64,000 bases of DNA, from assembly GCA_003569265.1 (NCBI GenBank), contig BGON01000003.1, positions 22,062-86,061 on the forward strand, read 5' to 3'. A model generated the notes under the pieces. That model did not search any database. It was not told where the DNA came from and saw only the letters and a program-made list of their open reading frames with translations. Position numbers and translations under genes: made by a program. Below, piece by piece: positions 29,900-38,295 of the stretch. This DNA is from Actinomycetota bacterium. Its GTDB lineage: Bacteria; Actinomycetota; Actinomycetes; Nanopelagicales; Nanopelagicaceae. The number at the start of each line of letters is the position of its first letter. Position 1 is the stretch's first letter.

Positions 29900-30195
29900 T
29901 ACTTTTCTCCTAGGGCATCAAGAAGTGCGGAAAGTTTTTCTTCATTTAATTCTCTTTCAAGCTCTTCAATAATTCGCGCGCCAACAACATCTGGTGTGCC
30001 CTCAGATTCGGTCCATGGATCACGATTCCATCCGGCGGTGTATGCATCTGCATCGATTTCACCTAGGCGCATAGCTGCCTCATCGATAGCCTCTTGAAAA
30101 CGAGAAGCCAACATGATTTTGATAGTTGTTTCACCCGAGCGTGCGATAACCATGGAAGGAATCTCACGCCAGCGCATAATTTGATATTCGCTCAT
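29899..30195 (-). CDS. PF13769-like (so-called virulence factor) small protein
   Basis: A 98-residue acidic, soluble protein resembling the PF13769 'virulence factor' family by YQIMRWREIPSMVIARSG at the start and GWNRDPW in the middle. The family name is historical; function is not established. It overlaps the homocysteine methyltransferase start by 1 nt (ATG/stop overlap), so the two are one operon. From memory, relatives occur near corrinoid methyltransferase genes in other bacteria, which I cannot check here. Confidence 0.65.
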   Translation of the reverse strand: MSEYQIMRWREIPSMVIARSGETTIKIMLASRFQEAIDEAAMRLGEIDADAYTAGWNRDPWTESEGTPDVVGARIIEELERELNEEKLSALLDALGEK

Positions 30196-30201
30196 AGGGC
30201 A

Positions 30202-30207
30202 ATTCTA
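30202..30207 (-). promoter_or_regulatory. Probable -10 box of a leaderless promoter for the PF13769/homocysteine methyltransferase operon
   Basis: On the minus strand TAGAAT ends 6 nt before the ATG at 30195. The 60-nt gap to mgtC holds two divergent leaderless promoters back to back. Confidence 0.5.
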
Positions 30208-30242
30208 TAGGTCAAATTCCCAGCAATGTGACCTTGCGCGAG

Positions 30243-30248
30243 TATCCT
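30243..30248 (+). promoter_or_regulatory. Probable -10 box of a leaderless promoter for mgtC
   Basis: TATCCT ends 7 nt before the ATG at 30256; no Shine-Dalgarno sequence. Confidence 0.5.
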
Positions 30249-30255
30249 TAGAAGC

Positions 30256-30717
30256 ATGATTGATCTGCATTCAGTTGATTTATGGCAGCAGGCAGCAGTA
30301 ATTATTGATGCGGTCATTGCCGCATTCCTTGGCTCACTCATCGGTTGGGAACGCGATCGGGCTGGTAAATCTGCAGGGCCTAGAACTATGGCCCTAGTGT
30401 GTGCATCCTCTGCAGTCATTGTTGCAATTGGCGCTGTTATGGATGTTGAAGCTAAATATGGTGACCCAACCCGTGCACTGCATGCAGTTATAACTGGAAT
30501 TGGTTTTCTGGGCGCTGGCTTAATTTTCACAAACACCCGTGCAGGCTCTTCTGGAATTGGCGGAGTAACAACTGCTGCAACCGTTTTTGCAACAGCAGCA
30601 GTTGGTGTGGGTGTGGGACTCGGCTTTCAAGTAGCCGCAGCTGGTTTAACGCTAGTTATATTAATTATCTTGCGATCAACGCAAGTTATCGTGGCAACTA
30701 CAAACCGTCACGACTAG
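30256..30717 (+). CDS. MgtC/SapB family membrane protein
   Basis: A 153-residue inner membrane protein with about four helices. MgtC-family features are LGSLIGWERDRAGKSAGPRTMALV (residues about 26-50) and GIGFLGAGLIF (near 82), plus GIGGVTTAATVFATAAVG. Relatives are linked to growth at low Mg2+. It lacks the C-terminal cytosolic domain of Salmonella MgtC. The 3' end overlaps the convergent phosphoesterase gene by 4 nt. Confidence 0.9.
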   Translation: MIDLHSVDLWQQAAVIIDAVIAAFLGSLIGWERDRAGKSAGPRTMALVCASSAVIVAIGAVMDVEAKYGDPTRALHAVITGIGFLGAGLIFTNTRAGSSGIGGVTTAATVFATAAVGVGVGLGFQVAAAGLTLVILIILRSTQVIVATTNRHD

Positions 30718-32270
30718 CGCTTATTGATTTTTAAAACAACATTTCGATCTGTAGGACGTCCTAACCACCAATCAATTCCATGCTTTGCGCCAAGCTCTGG
30801 TCGCTTTTGCCAGACATTGGCGCTAATTGTTCGAGAGAGTGCGGCAATTTCTAGGGGAGTAGCCGCATTGCCATGGTCAGTTCCGGCTGCATGATCAACA
30901 ACAGTTAAACCAAAGTAGAAATCACCAGATTCATCGGTAACTATCTCAACTGTGCGAGACTGCTGTGGCCAATCAGCATGGGATGCAGTTTCAATCTGCC
31001 AGAAACCATTAACTTCTTCGACATCGCCAATCCACTCAACATGGTGGCGGTGTTCGTGTCCTGCCAACCACGCAATCACTTTTGGATATTTGAGTAACAT
31101 TTCTCTTAATTCATCCAAGCAAATACGTCGACCAGTTGGCGCGTAATCATTAAACATTGTGCTCAGAGGGTGGTGTGAAGCTAAAACAACTGGGCGATCT
31201 GATGCAGCAACTTCCTTTTCAAGCCAAGCAAATTGCTCTTCATCCATAGAGCCCTGCCAGCCACCGAAGTGATTGACGCTATCAATCACAATTAGCTTTA
31301 CACCCTGAACAAAGGTTGAGTAATACATTGTCTTATTACGCGCGTTCTCGTCTGTGAAACCGTGTCCTTTTGGTTCACCGGGTGAATCAAGGTGCAGCTG
31401 CGCATATTCACCACGCTCTATTGCGCGACGCTCTATCTCTGCGCTCACTTCAACATAAGGGGCATCATCAGCCGCAAGATATCCAGCAGGGCCAACTTCA
31501 CCAAACTGCATTAATGTTTCAAAAAGATTTGTAGTTGATGGCAAGCCTGTATAACGCTTACCGCCAACCATCTCCTTATTTACTACAGGGGTAGGTGTAA
31601 CTGTTCCTTGCAAAAGTGCATCATGGTTTCCGTGGACTGCAAACCAAGGAAAATTTAAACCTGTTGCTCTAAAAGGTGTGCGACAAGAGTTTAAAAGATT
31701 AGGAATAATTGGAAATCCATACTTAGCACGGGCTTGATCATCTTCTTTTCCTGCAGGAGTCCCATGGGGATGCCAATAGCGCACGTCATAATGTTCGGCG
31801 CCATCATCAATCACACCTTCATATTTTGAAAAGTCACCTGAATCAGGACGAATCTCTAAGCCATCAAGTAAAGCTATGTACCAATCGACTTCATTTTTCT
31901 GCGCGTTATCTGTTGTGTCACCAGTAATAATTGCACCAGCAATTTTATGTCCAGATAAAGGCCCAACAGTGATTGAGTTAAGTGATTGCACCATTGATTC
32001 AACAACATGTGGTGACAGCATGGCATGTGGTCGGTAAGTACCAATGGTTCCTACTTGTTCACGAACTGGACTGTCAGGATCTGCGTGACGATCTAAATAC
32101 TCTGGGCGCGTTGGTGACTGCGCATCGCAGACATGTAGATCAGAGAGGTGATGTAGAACTAAGAGAGGTGTGCTCGATGTGGGAAAGGTATGTCCACAAT
32201 GTGGTTCAGCCGCTACGGTTACAAGGTTGCGCCAGCCCAGTGAGTTCGCTTCTCCACGAGCAAATGCCAT
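30714..32270 (-). CDS. Calcineurin-like metallophosphoesterase (TIGR03767-like)
   Basis: Large phosphoesterase of about 518 residues. Metal-site motifs: HHLSDLHV (D-x-H, near residue 40), IITGDTTDN (GD, near 115), AVHGNHDALL (GNHD, near 213) and late His motifs in LASHHPLS and WLAGHEHRHHVEW. The length and layout resemble an actinobacterial family annotated as TIGR03767; the substrate is unknown. No signal peptide is evident. I use the ATG at 32270 because a -10 box lies 7 nt upstream; a TTG at 32288 is in frame. Confidence 0.82.
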   Translation of the reverse strand: MAFARGEANSLGWRNLVTVAAEPHCGHTFPTSSTPLLVLHHLSDLHVCDAQSPTRPEYLDRHADPDSPVREQVGTIGTYRPHAMLSPHVVESMVQSLNSITVGPLSGHKIAGAIITGDTTDNAQKNEVDWYIALLDGLEIRPDSGDFSKYEGVIDDGAEHYDVRYWHPHGTPAGKEDDQARAKYGFPIIPNLLNSCRTPFRATGLNFPWFAVHGNHDALLQGTVTPTPVVNKEMVGGKRYTGLPSTTNLFETLMQFGEVGPAGYLAADDAPYVEVSAEIERRAIERGEYAQLHLDSPGEPKGHGFTDENARNKTMYYSTFVQGVKLIVIDSVNHFGGWQGSMDEEQFAWLEKEVAASDRPVVLASHHPLSTMFNDYAPTGRRICLDELREMLLKYPKVIAWLAGHEHRHHVEWIGDVEEVNGFWQIETASHADWPQQSRTVEIVTDESGDFYFGLTVVDHAAGTDHGNAATPLEIAALSRTISANVWQKRPELGAKHGIDWWLGRPTDRNVVLKINKR

Positions 32271-32277
32271 AGTCAGT

Positions 32278-32283
32278 ATCCTA
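32278..32283 (-). promoter_or_regulatory. Probable -10 box of a leaderless promoter for the metallophosphoesterase
   Basis: Minus-strand TAGGAT ends 7 nt before the ATG at 32270 and supports that start over the upstream TTG. Confidence 0.45.
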
Positions 32284-32288
32284 GCCAA

Positions 32289-32534
32289 GTGGAAAGCAAA
32301 GCCGGAAGCATCATCGTCTTAAGTGGCGGCACCAGTTCTCGTTGTGGTGCAGATAAATCCCAAGCAATATTGAGTCATTAGCAGTTGATTCACCACATAA
32401 TCGCAAGGGTTCCAGAAGAATTTGAAATCATCGTTGTGGGAGCAAATCCACTATTTTCTGGAGCTCCGCAGCGTTATATCCAAGAAAACCCAGCTGGCGG
32501 TGGACTTGTAGCTGGTATCTGCGCAGCAAAGTAG
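32289..32534 (+). pseudogene. Remnant of a MobA-like nucleotidyltransferase
   Basis: Two overlapping frames spell an N-terminal MobA-type fragment: SIIVLSGGTSSRCGADKSQ in the first frame, a TAG, then VPEEFEIIVVGANP and ENPAGGGLVAG in the next, ending at TAG 32532-32534. MobA (molybdenum cofactor guanylyltransferase) is about 190 residues; only about 80 are left and the C-terminal half is missing. One lost base could explain the first break but not the missing half. The GGTSSR motif keeps the nucleotide-binding loop but lacks a proper frame. The fragment fills the gap between the phosphoesterase and the TSUP gene. Confidence 0.7.
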
Positions 32535-32567
32535 TGATTCTCTCTACCAATAGCCATAGTGAGATTG

Positions 32568-32573
32568 TATGGT
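32568..32573 (+). promoter_or_regulatory. Possible -10 box of a leaderless promoter for the TSUP gene
   Basis: TATGGT ends 6 nt before the ATG at 32580, which supports that start over an in-frame GTG at 32559. Confidence 0.35.
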
Positions 32574-32579
32574 TACCCA

Positions 32580-33308
32580 ATGCTCGAGTACATCATTATC
32601 TTCTTCACAGGCATCCTTGTCGGTGGAATTAATGGAATGGCTGGGGGAGCATCAGTTATCTCCTACCCAGTCTTACTCGCCACAGGAATGTCTCCAGTCA
32701 GCGCTGCAATCACAAATGCATTAGGTGTGACACCAGCAAACTTTTTTGCTCTCATTGCCGTGCGAGACCAGATGCGTGCTTACTTTCAGGAATACAAGAC
32801 GCTCATTTATATATCCATTGTTGGTTCTACGATTGGTGCATTCTTACTGCTCAGTGTGCCACCTGGTGTATTTGAAAAGATGGTTCCCTTTCTTCTCCTC
32901 TTTGCCAGCTTGTCCTTCCTCATTAAAGCGAAACCAGTTCGCGGGGCTCGACATAGCCTGGTTGAAAGAATCGGCATCGCAGCAAGTGGCTTGTATTGCG
33001 GCTACTTCGGTCCAGGCCAAGGCGTGATGGTCATTGCTGTATTGGCCAGAGATATCAGACGAGATCCAAAGACTTTGAACACTGCTAAGAACTTAATTGT
33101 TGGCTGGACCTCATTGATCTCTAACATCATCTATATCTTTAGCGGGTTAGCCCATTGGGGCGCAGTCATCGCTCTACTAATAGGTGCCAGTATTGGTGGA
33201 ACCTATGGGGGACGCTATGCCGCCAGGATGCCGGCCGCCGTCTATCGGGCGCTGATTCTCACCGTTGGTTTTGGCGCTTCAGCCTGGCTCTTTACCAAGT
33301 ACTACTAA
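32580..33308 (+). CDS. TSUP (TauE/SafE) family membrane transporter
   Basis: A 242-residue membrane protein with about seven to eight helices. TSUP features: GILVGGINGMAGGASVISYPVLLATG near the N-terminus and the second-half repeat GLYCGYFGPGQGVM. The family exports or imports sulfite, sulfoacetate or related organosulfur anions; here the substrate is unknown. It lies 59 nt upstream of the GntR gene that begins the dimethylglycine operon, so a link to that locus is possible but not shown. Confidence 0.88.
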   Translation: MLEYIIIFFTGILVGGINGMAGGASVISYPVLLATGMSPVSAAITNALGVTPANFFALIAVRDQMRAYFQEYKTLIYISIVGSTIGAFLLLSVPPGVFEKMVPFLLLFASLSFLIKAKPVRGARHSLVERIGIAASGLYCGYFGPGQGVMVIAVLARDIRRDPKTLNTAKNLIVGWTSLISNIIYIFSGLAHWGAVIALLIGASIGGTYGGRYAARMPAAVYRALILTVGFGASAWLFTKYY

Positions 33309-33341
33309 GGCTAAAACCACCCCCCAGGGCCTTCTCATTGG

Positions 33342-33360
33342 TATATCACTGATATATCAT
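33342..33360 (+). promoter_or_regulatory. Candidate GntR operator overlapping the gntR -10 box
   Basis: A repeated heptamer TATATCA (33342-33348) is followed by the perfect palindrome TGATATATCA (33350-33359). The TATCAT at 33355-33360 has -10 character and ends 7 nt before the GTG start of the gntR gene at 33368. A palindrome over the -10 box of a leaderless regulator gene is a good autoregulation site. Confidence 0.5.
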
Positions 33361-33367
33361 CTGCGAT

Positions 33368-34030
33368 GTGAGCCAAGTGATCCGTATTCTCTCCAGAGAG
33401 AGCTCCTCGCTATCAGAGGCGGCCTATAGCCGTATTCGCTCAATGATTATTACTTTAGAACTAGAACCAGGATCACTCATTAGTGAGAGTGCGTTGATGA
33501 GTAACTTAAAGATGGGTCGCACACCCATTCGTGAAGCTCTGCGCTCGCTAGCAAATGAAAAACTTGTTGAGGTTTACCCGCGTCGTGGCATGTTTGTATC
33601 CCGTGTTGATGTTGCCAATCTTTCTCAGCTCTCAGAAACCCGAGCAGTCCTTGAGATAAAAGCTGCAGAGCTTGCCGCAACACGTTCCACTGCTGCTGAT
33701 CAAGAGATTACAAAGGCCCTGATCAAAGAAATTAAGGCCATCAAAGGTGATTTGGATATGCCAACCTTGATTGGTCTTGATCAAAGAATTCACCATCACA
33801 TCTACCAATGCACCCACAATGAATTTCTGGCAGCAGCTCTCGATAACTACTACGCCCACGCCTTGCGCATCTGGTTCTTAGCACTCGATCGTGTGGAGCA
33901 TTTAGCTGATGCGATTATCGAACACCGAGCTTTATTAGAAGCAATTGCAAGTAATGATCCAAAAGCAGCATCAAAGGCAATGAAAGAACACGTTGAAGGT
34001 TTTGAATCAGAGATCCGTAAGTCTTTATAA
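33368..34030 (+). CDS. GntR-family (FCD subfamily) transcriptional regulator
   Basis: A 220-residue regulator: N-terminal winged helix (SRIRSMIITLELEPGSLISE, then MGRTPIREALRSLANEKLVEVYPRRGMFVS, about residues 20-75) and C-terminal FCD domain, all helical, with metal/ligand-site residues (D-x-x-x-H pattern in LDQRIHHHIY near 140, EHRALLEAI near 190). It leads the operon gntR-dimethylglycine dehydrogenase-etfB-etfA-fhs with a 29-nt gap, so it probably controls it in response to a pathway intermediate. The start is GTG 33368. Confidence 0.9.
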   Translation: MSQVIRILSRESSSLSEAAYSRIRSMIITLELEPGSLISESALMSNLKMGRTPIREALRSLANEKLVEVYPRRGMFVSRVDVANLSQLSETRAVLEIKAAELAATRSTAADQEITKALIKEIKAIKGDLDMPTLIGLDQRIHHHIYQCTHNEFLAAALDNYYAHALRIWFLALDRVEHLADAIIEHRALLEAIASNDPKAASKAMKEHVEGFESEIRKSL

Positions 34031-34059
34031 CCACCACCAACAAAAAAGGAAATGAAGCT

Positions 34060-36579
34060 ATGAGTAAGTTACCTATAAAGGCAAAGTGCGTTGTTATCGG
34101 CGCTGGAATCGTCGGCAATGGCATGGTCTATCACCTTGCAAAATTAGGCTGGAAAGATATTGTCCAGATTGATAAAGGACCTCTTCCTAATCCTGGTGGC
34201 TCAACTGGCCACGCATCTAACTTCATCTTTCCTGTGGACCACTCAAAAGAGATGACAGCAATTACTGCTGAAAGTATGCGCCAATACAAAGAGTTTGGAA
34301 CCTTCACTGAGACTGGTGGAATTGAAGTTGCACGTTCAGAAGAGCGTATGCAAGAGCTGGCACGTCGTATTACATCTGCAAAGTCTTGGGGAATCGAAGG
34401 TGGTCGAATTCTTACGCCTGCAGAAGTAAAGGAGCTAGTGCCCTATATCGATGAAAGCATCATTTTAGGCGGGTATTACCAGCCAACTGTGGGCGTTGTT
34501 GACTCACTTCGCACAGGAACAATCATGCGCGAGAAAGCTCAAGAGATGGGCGCTGCGCAATCATTTGCAAACGTGGAAGTGCAAGATATTAAAGTTGAAA
34601 ATGGAGTTGTAAAGGCAGTTGTTACAGACCAAGGAACAATTGAAGCCGAATACGTAGTTATTGCTACTGGTTGCTGGTCTCCCAAGCTTGCTGCAATGGC
34701 TGGAGCACACATTCCATTAACACCTGCAGTTCACCAGATGAAAGACATCGGACCAGTTCCATTCTTTAAAGACACTAAGGGTGATATTGAATGGCCAATC
34801 GTTCGTGACATGGATGTATTTATGTATGAACGCCAACATGGAACTGGACTTGAAATTGGTTCATATGCTCACCGTCCAATTCTCTACACACCAGATGACA
34901 TTCCTTCAAATGCAACTGCAGCTCTATCTCCTACAGAGTTTGCATTCACTCAAGCTGATTTTGATATCCAAGATGAGCATGCTTACGAGCTAATGCCATC
35001 TATTGTTGGAGATGAATCAGTTCGCGAAAAGTATGCATGTAACGGAATTTTGTCTTACACCCCAGATGGAATGCCAATTCTTGGCGAAACTCCAGAAGTC
35101 AAAAACTTGTGGTCAGTAGCTGCGGTGTGGATCAAGGAAGGTCCAGGAACTGCAAAGTCTGTGGCTGAATGGATGGTTCTTGGAGATTCACATATTGATC
35201 TTCACGCATCAAACATTGCTCGTTTCCATGAGCACCACAAGGAAGAAAAGCACATTAAGTCTCGTGTGACTGAATCATTTAACAAGACCTATGGAATCGT
35301 TCACCCACTTGAGCAGTACGAATCAAATCGTAAAGTGCGTTTGTCTCCATACTATGAGCGCGAAGCAGCACTTGGCGCAGTCTTCTATGAGACTGCTGGA
35401 TGGGAGCGACCATTCTGGTATGAATCCAATAAGGATTTAGTTGCAAAGTTTGGCGACAAAGTTATGCCACGTACAGCTGAATGGGAATCACGTTGGTGGT
35501 CACCCATTATCAATGCAGAGCACTTACAAATGCGCGAGAGCGCGGGCATCGTAGATTTAACTGCCTTTACTTACTTTGATATCACTGGCCCATCAGCTCT
35601 AGCGGTTGTACAAAAGGCGGCTCTTCGTCAGATGGATGTTGCAATTGGCCGCGTTGTTTACACACCTGTACTTGGTCCCAATGGTGGATTTAAATCTGAT
35701 TTAACAATCATGCGCCTTGATACCGATCACTTCCGCGTTGTTACTGGCGGTGCACACGGTATGGCAGATAAGAAGTGGTTTGCTGATCTATTACCAGCCG
35801 ATGGCTCTGCAAAGATCAAAGACATAACTTCTGACTACACCACCCTTGGTGTGTGGGGACCAAATGCCAGAAAGATTATTCAAGAAGTTACATCTGAAGA
35901 TATGAGCCATGAATCATTCAAGTTCAGCACATGTCGGGAAATTGATATCAAGGGCGTAAAAGTTCTTGCATCTCGTATTTCATACGTTGGCGATCTTGGC
36001 TGGGAGTTCTACGTTCCTATGGCTGATGGTCCAGCCCTTTGGGATGCCCTCTGGGAAGCTGGAAAGAACCATGGATTAATTCCAGTTGGAATTGGTGTGT
36101 ATGGAACTACTGGTCGACTAGAGAAGTGTTACCGCGCATACGGACCAGAGCTTGAAACTGAATACACCGTAGTTGAAGCTGGAATGCAATCACCAAAGCT
36201 TAAAGAAGCAGATTTCATTGGCAAAGATGCACATGTGAAGCACCGTGCTGAGAAGCCTGTTGCAATGCTGTGCACACTCTTTGTTGATGATCACAAATCT
36301 TCAAAAGGTGAAAAGCGCTACATGATGGGTAATGAACCGATTCTTACATTAGATAAGAAGCCAATTACAGATGCACATGGGCGTCGTTCATATGTAACAA
36401 GTGCTGGTTCTGCTCCATCTTTAGGTAAGCACATCCTGATGTCTTACCTTCCAACAGAGTTAGCTGTAGCTGGAAATAAGTTCCTGGTTGAGTATCTTGG
36501 TGAGCACTACCCATGTTCAGTCGCTGAAGTTGGCCCAACATCAGTATTTGATCCATCAAATGAACGGATCCTTGCATAA
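34060..36579 (+). CDS. Dimethylglycine/sarcosine dehydrogenase-like flavoprotein with GcvT domain
   Basis: An 839-residue fusion. The N-terminal DAO-type FAD domain (residues about 8-400) has the dinucleotide loop GAGIVGNG and GGSTGHASNFIF, where the histidine is in the position that covalently binds FAD in dimethylglycine and sarcosine dehydrogenases. The C-terminal half (about 430-835) is a GcvT-like tetrahydrofolate-binding aminomethyltransferase domain (GPSALAVVQKAALRQMD, DLGWEFYVPM). Such enzymes demethylate N-methylated glycines and pass the carbon to THF as methylene-THF, with electrons to ETF. Directly followed by etfBA (1-nt overlap), which fits. Choice between dimethylglycine, sarcosine or another N-methyl substrate cannot be made. 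A Shine-Dalgarno AAGGA precedes the ATG. Confidence 0.9.
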   Translation: MSKLPIKAKCVVIGAGIVGNGMVYHLAKLGWKDIVQIDKGPLPNPGGSTGHASNFIFPVDHSKEMTAITAESMRQYKEFGTFTETGGIEVARSEERMQELARRITSAKSWGIEGGRILTPAEVKELVPYIDESIILGGYYQPTVGVVDSLRTGTIMREKAQEMGAAQSFANVEVQDIKVENGVVKAVVTDQGTIEAEYVVIATGCWSPKLAAMAGAHIPLTPAVHQMKDIGPVPFFKDTKGDIEWPIVRDMDVFMYERQHGTGLEIGSYAHRPILYTPDDIPSNATAALSPTEFAFTQADFDIQDEHAYELMPSIVGDESVREKYACNGILSYTPDGMPILGETPEVKNLWSVAAVWIKEGPGTAKSVAEWMVLGDSHIDLHASNIARFHEHHKEEKHIKSRVTESFNKTYGIVHPLEQYESNRKVRLSPYYEREAALGAVFYETAGWERPFWYESNKDLVAKFGDKVMPRTAEWESRWWSPIINAEHLQMRESAGIVDLTAFTYFDITGPSALAVVQKAALRQMDVAIGRVVYTPVLGPNGGFKSDLTIMRLDTDHFRVVTGGAHGMADKKWFADLLPADGSAKIKDITSDYTTLGVWGPNARKIIQEVTSEDMSHESFKFSTCREIDIKGVKVLASRISYVGDLGWEFYVPMADGPALWDALWEAGKNHGLIPVGIGVYGTTGRLEKCYRAYGPELETEYTVVEAGMQSPKLKEADFIGKDAHVKHRAEKPVAMLCTLFVDDHKSSKGEKRYMMGNEPILTLDKKPITDAHGRRSYVTSAGSAPSLGKHILMSYLPTELAVAGNKFLVEYLGEHYPCSVAEVGPTSVFDPSNERILA

Positions 36580-37334
36580 TGGACGTACTTGTCTGCCTAA
36601 AGCGCGTTCCACTAGCAGGTGGAACTTTGATTCTGACTCCAGATTCACGCGATATCGAAACTAAGCATTTAGGTTTTGGTATTAGCCCCCATGAGGAAAA
36701 CGCAGTTGAAGCCGGAGTTCAACTCGTTGAACAGATGGGTGGAACTCTGACTCTGCTTACTCTTGGACCTTCTGATGCTGAAGAACAACTACGCTCACAG
36801 TTAGCTATTGGTGCAACTCGCGCCGTGCTGATTGAAACAGATGGACAGGAATGGGACCCACAGGGAACTGCTGCAGCACTAGTTGATGCAATTAATGCTG
36901 AAGAGACCAAGTTTGACTTAATCATTTTTGGTGCAGAATCTGCTGATAGTGCGGGGTATCAAATCCATATTCGTGTGGCCCATGCACTCAATCGTCCGAT
37001 TATCACTAACGTTAAATCAATGAAGATTGAAAATGGCGTTGCAGTATGTGATCGAGTAGTTGCTGCTGGACGTGAGCATTATGAAGTTGCTCTACCTGCC
37101 ATTGTTACCGTGCGCGATGGATTAAATATTCCACGATATCCGTCAGTTCCTGGACGTATGCAAGCGCGCAAGAAGCCAGTAGATATGAAAAAGGCTGAGG
37201 CACGAGTGCCTAAATTAGAGAAAGTTGTTTTAACTCTCGCACCTTCTAAATCAACCGGGGCAGAGATCTTGGGCAACGGCGCCGATGCTGTTCCTGCACT
37301 AGTGGATATCTTGAAAAAGATTGGAGCTTTCTAA
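36579..37334 (+). CDS. etfB: Electron transfer flavoprotein, beta subunit
   Basis: FixA/EtfB family subunit of 251 residues: start MDVLVCLKRVP, ISPHEENAVEAG near residue 37, FGAESADSAGYQ near 115, VTVRDGLNIPRYPSVPGRMQARKKP near 190. With EtfA it accepts electrons from the dehydrogenase encoded just upstream. Start and stop overlap both neighbours by 1 nt, so synthesis is coupled. Confidence 0.93.
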   Translation: MDVLVCLKRVPLAGGTLILTPDSRDIETKHLGFGISPHEENAVEAGVQLVEQMGGTLTLLTLGPSDAEEQLRSQLAIGATRAVLIETDGQEWDPQGTAAALVDAINAEETKFDLIIFGAESADSAGYQIHIRVAHALNRPIITNVKSMKIENGVAVCDRVVAAGREHYEVALPAIVTVRDGLNIPRYPSVPGRMQARKKPVDMKKAEARVPKLEKVVLTLAPSKSTGAEILGNGADAVPALVDILKKIGAF

Positions 37335-38293
37335 TGATTCTTGTGCTCGTAGATCAAGATCGCGGTGAACTAGATCAACTCTCACTTCGTGCATTAACTG
37401 CGGCCCGTAAATTAGGCCAAGATGTTGAAGCTGTTGTCATTGGCAAAGAAGGCTCAGCCCTTGCTGGAATCGTTGGTGAATATGGTGCCAAGGTGTTACA
37501 CGTTGCATCTCATGCCAACATCACTGATTACACACCCATGGCATCAGGGCGTGCACTCAAAGACCTAGTTGAAAAACTTAAGCCAGATGCAGTCCTTGCT
37601 GCTGGAAGTCCACGTGGTAATGAACAGTTAGCGCATTTAGCTGCTTTTCTAGATCTTCCAATGGCAGCAGAGTGTTCAGAGATCACTTTGGGTTCTCCTC
37701 ACCATGTGCTTCGAGCACGCTGGGCAGGAAATCTGATTGAGTCTGCAAATGTTCACGCAGATATTTTGATTGCAACGGTTCTGGCGTTTTCAACTGAACC
37801 AGAATCTGCCAATGGCAGCGCAGCAACAGTTGTTGATTTCGAACCAGCCCTAGAACCACAGGATTACGCTGTAAAAGTATTGAGCCGTGATGCTGGTGAA
37901 TCAAAGGGTGGCGTAACACTCAATGATGCCAAAGTTATTGTCTCTGGCGGACGTGGTGTTGGTGGTCCAGATGGATTCGGTCAGATTGAAGAGCTTGCAA
38001 CGTTGTTAGGTGGCACTGTTGGGTGCTCACGTGTTGTAACAAGCTCAGGCTGGCGTCCACACGCTGAGCAAGTGGGACAAACAGGAACAAAGGTTGCACC
38101 AGATCTTTATATCGCAGCTGGTATCTCAGGTGCGATGCAGCACATTGCAGGAATGAAAAACAGTAAAACAATCGTAGTTATTAATACAGATCCAGAGGCT
38201 CCAATTCTAGGCTATGCAGATTACGCAATTATCGGTGACTTGCATCAAGTAATACCTGCGCTTACTAGTGCAATTCGCCAAGCCAAGGGATAA
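37334..38293 (+). CDS. etfA: Electron transfer flavoprotein, alpha subunit
   Basis: FixB/EtfA family subunit of 319 residues. The C-terminal FAD-binding domain shows [14 protein letters not shown] (near 207), [22 protein letters not shown] (near 233) and [14 protein letters not shown] (near 262). Pairs with EtfB. ETF:quinone oxidoreductase, needed to pass electrons to the respiratory chain, is not in this window. Confidence 0.95.
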   Translation: MILVLVDQDRGELDQLSLRALTAARKLGQDVEAVVIGKEGSALAGIVGEYGAKVLHVASHANITDYTPMASGRALKDLVEKLKPDAVLAAGSPRGNEQLAHLAAFLDLPMAAECSEITLGSPHHVLRARWAGNLIESANVHADILIATVLAFSTEPESANGSAATVVDFEPALEPQDYAVKVLSRDAGESKGGVTLNDAKVIVSGGRGVGGPDGFGQIEELATLLGGTVGCSRVVTSSGWRPHAEQVGQTGTKVAPDLYIAAGISGAMQHIAGMKNSKTIVVINTDPEAPILGYADYAIIGDLHQVIPALTSAIRQAKG

Positions 38294-38295
38294 AA

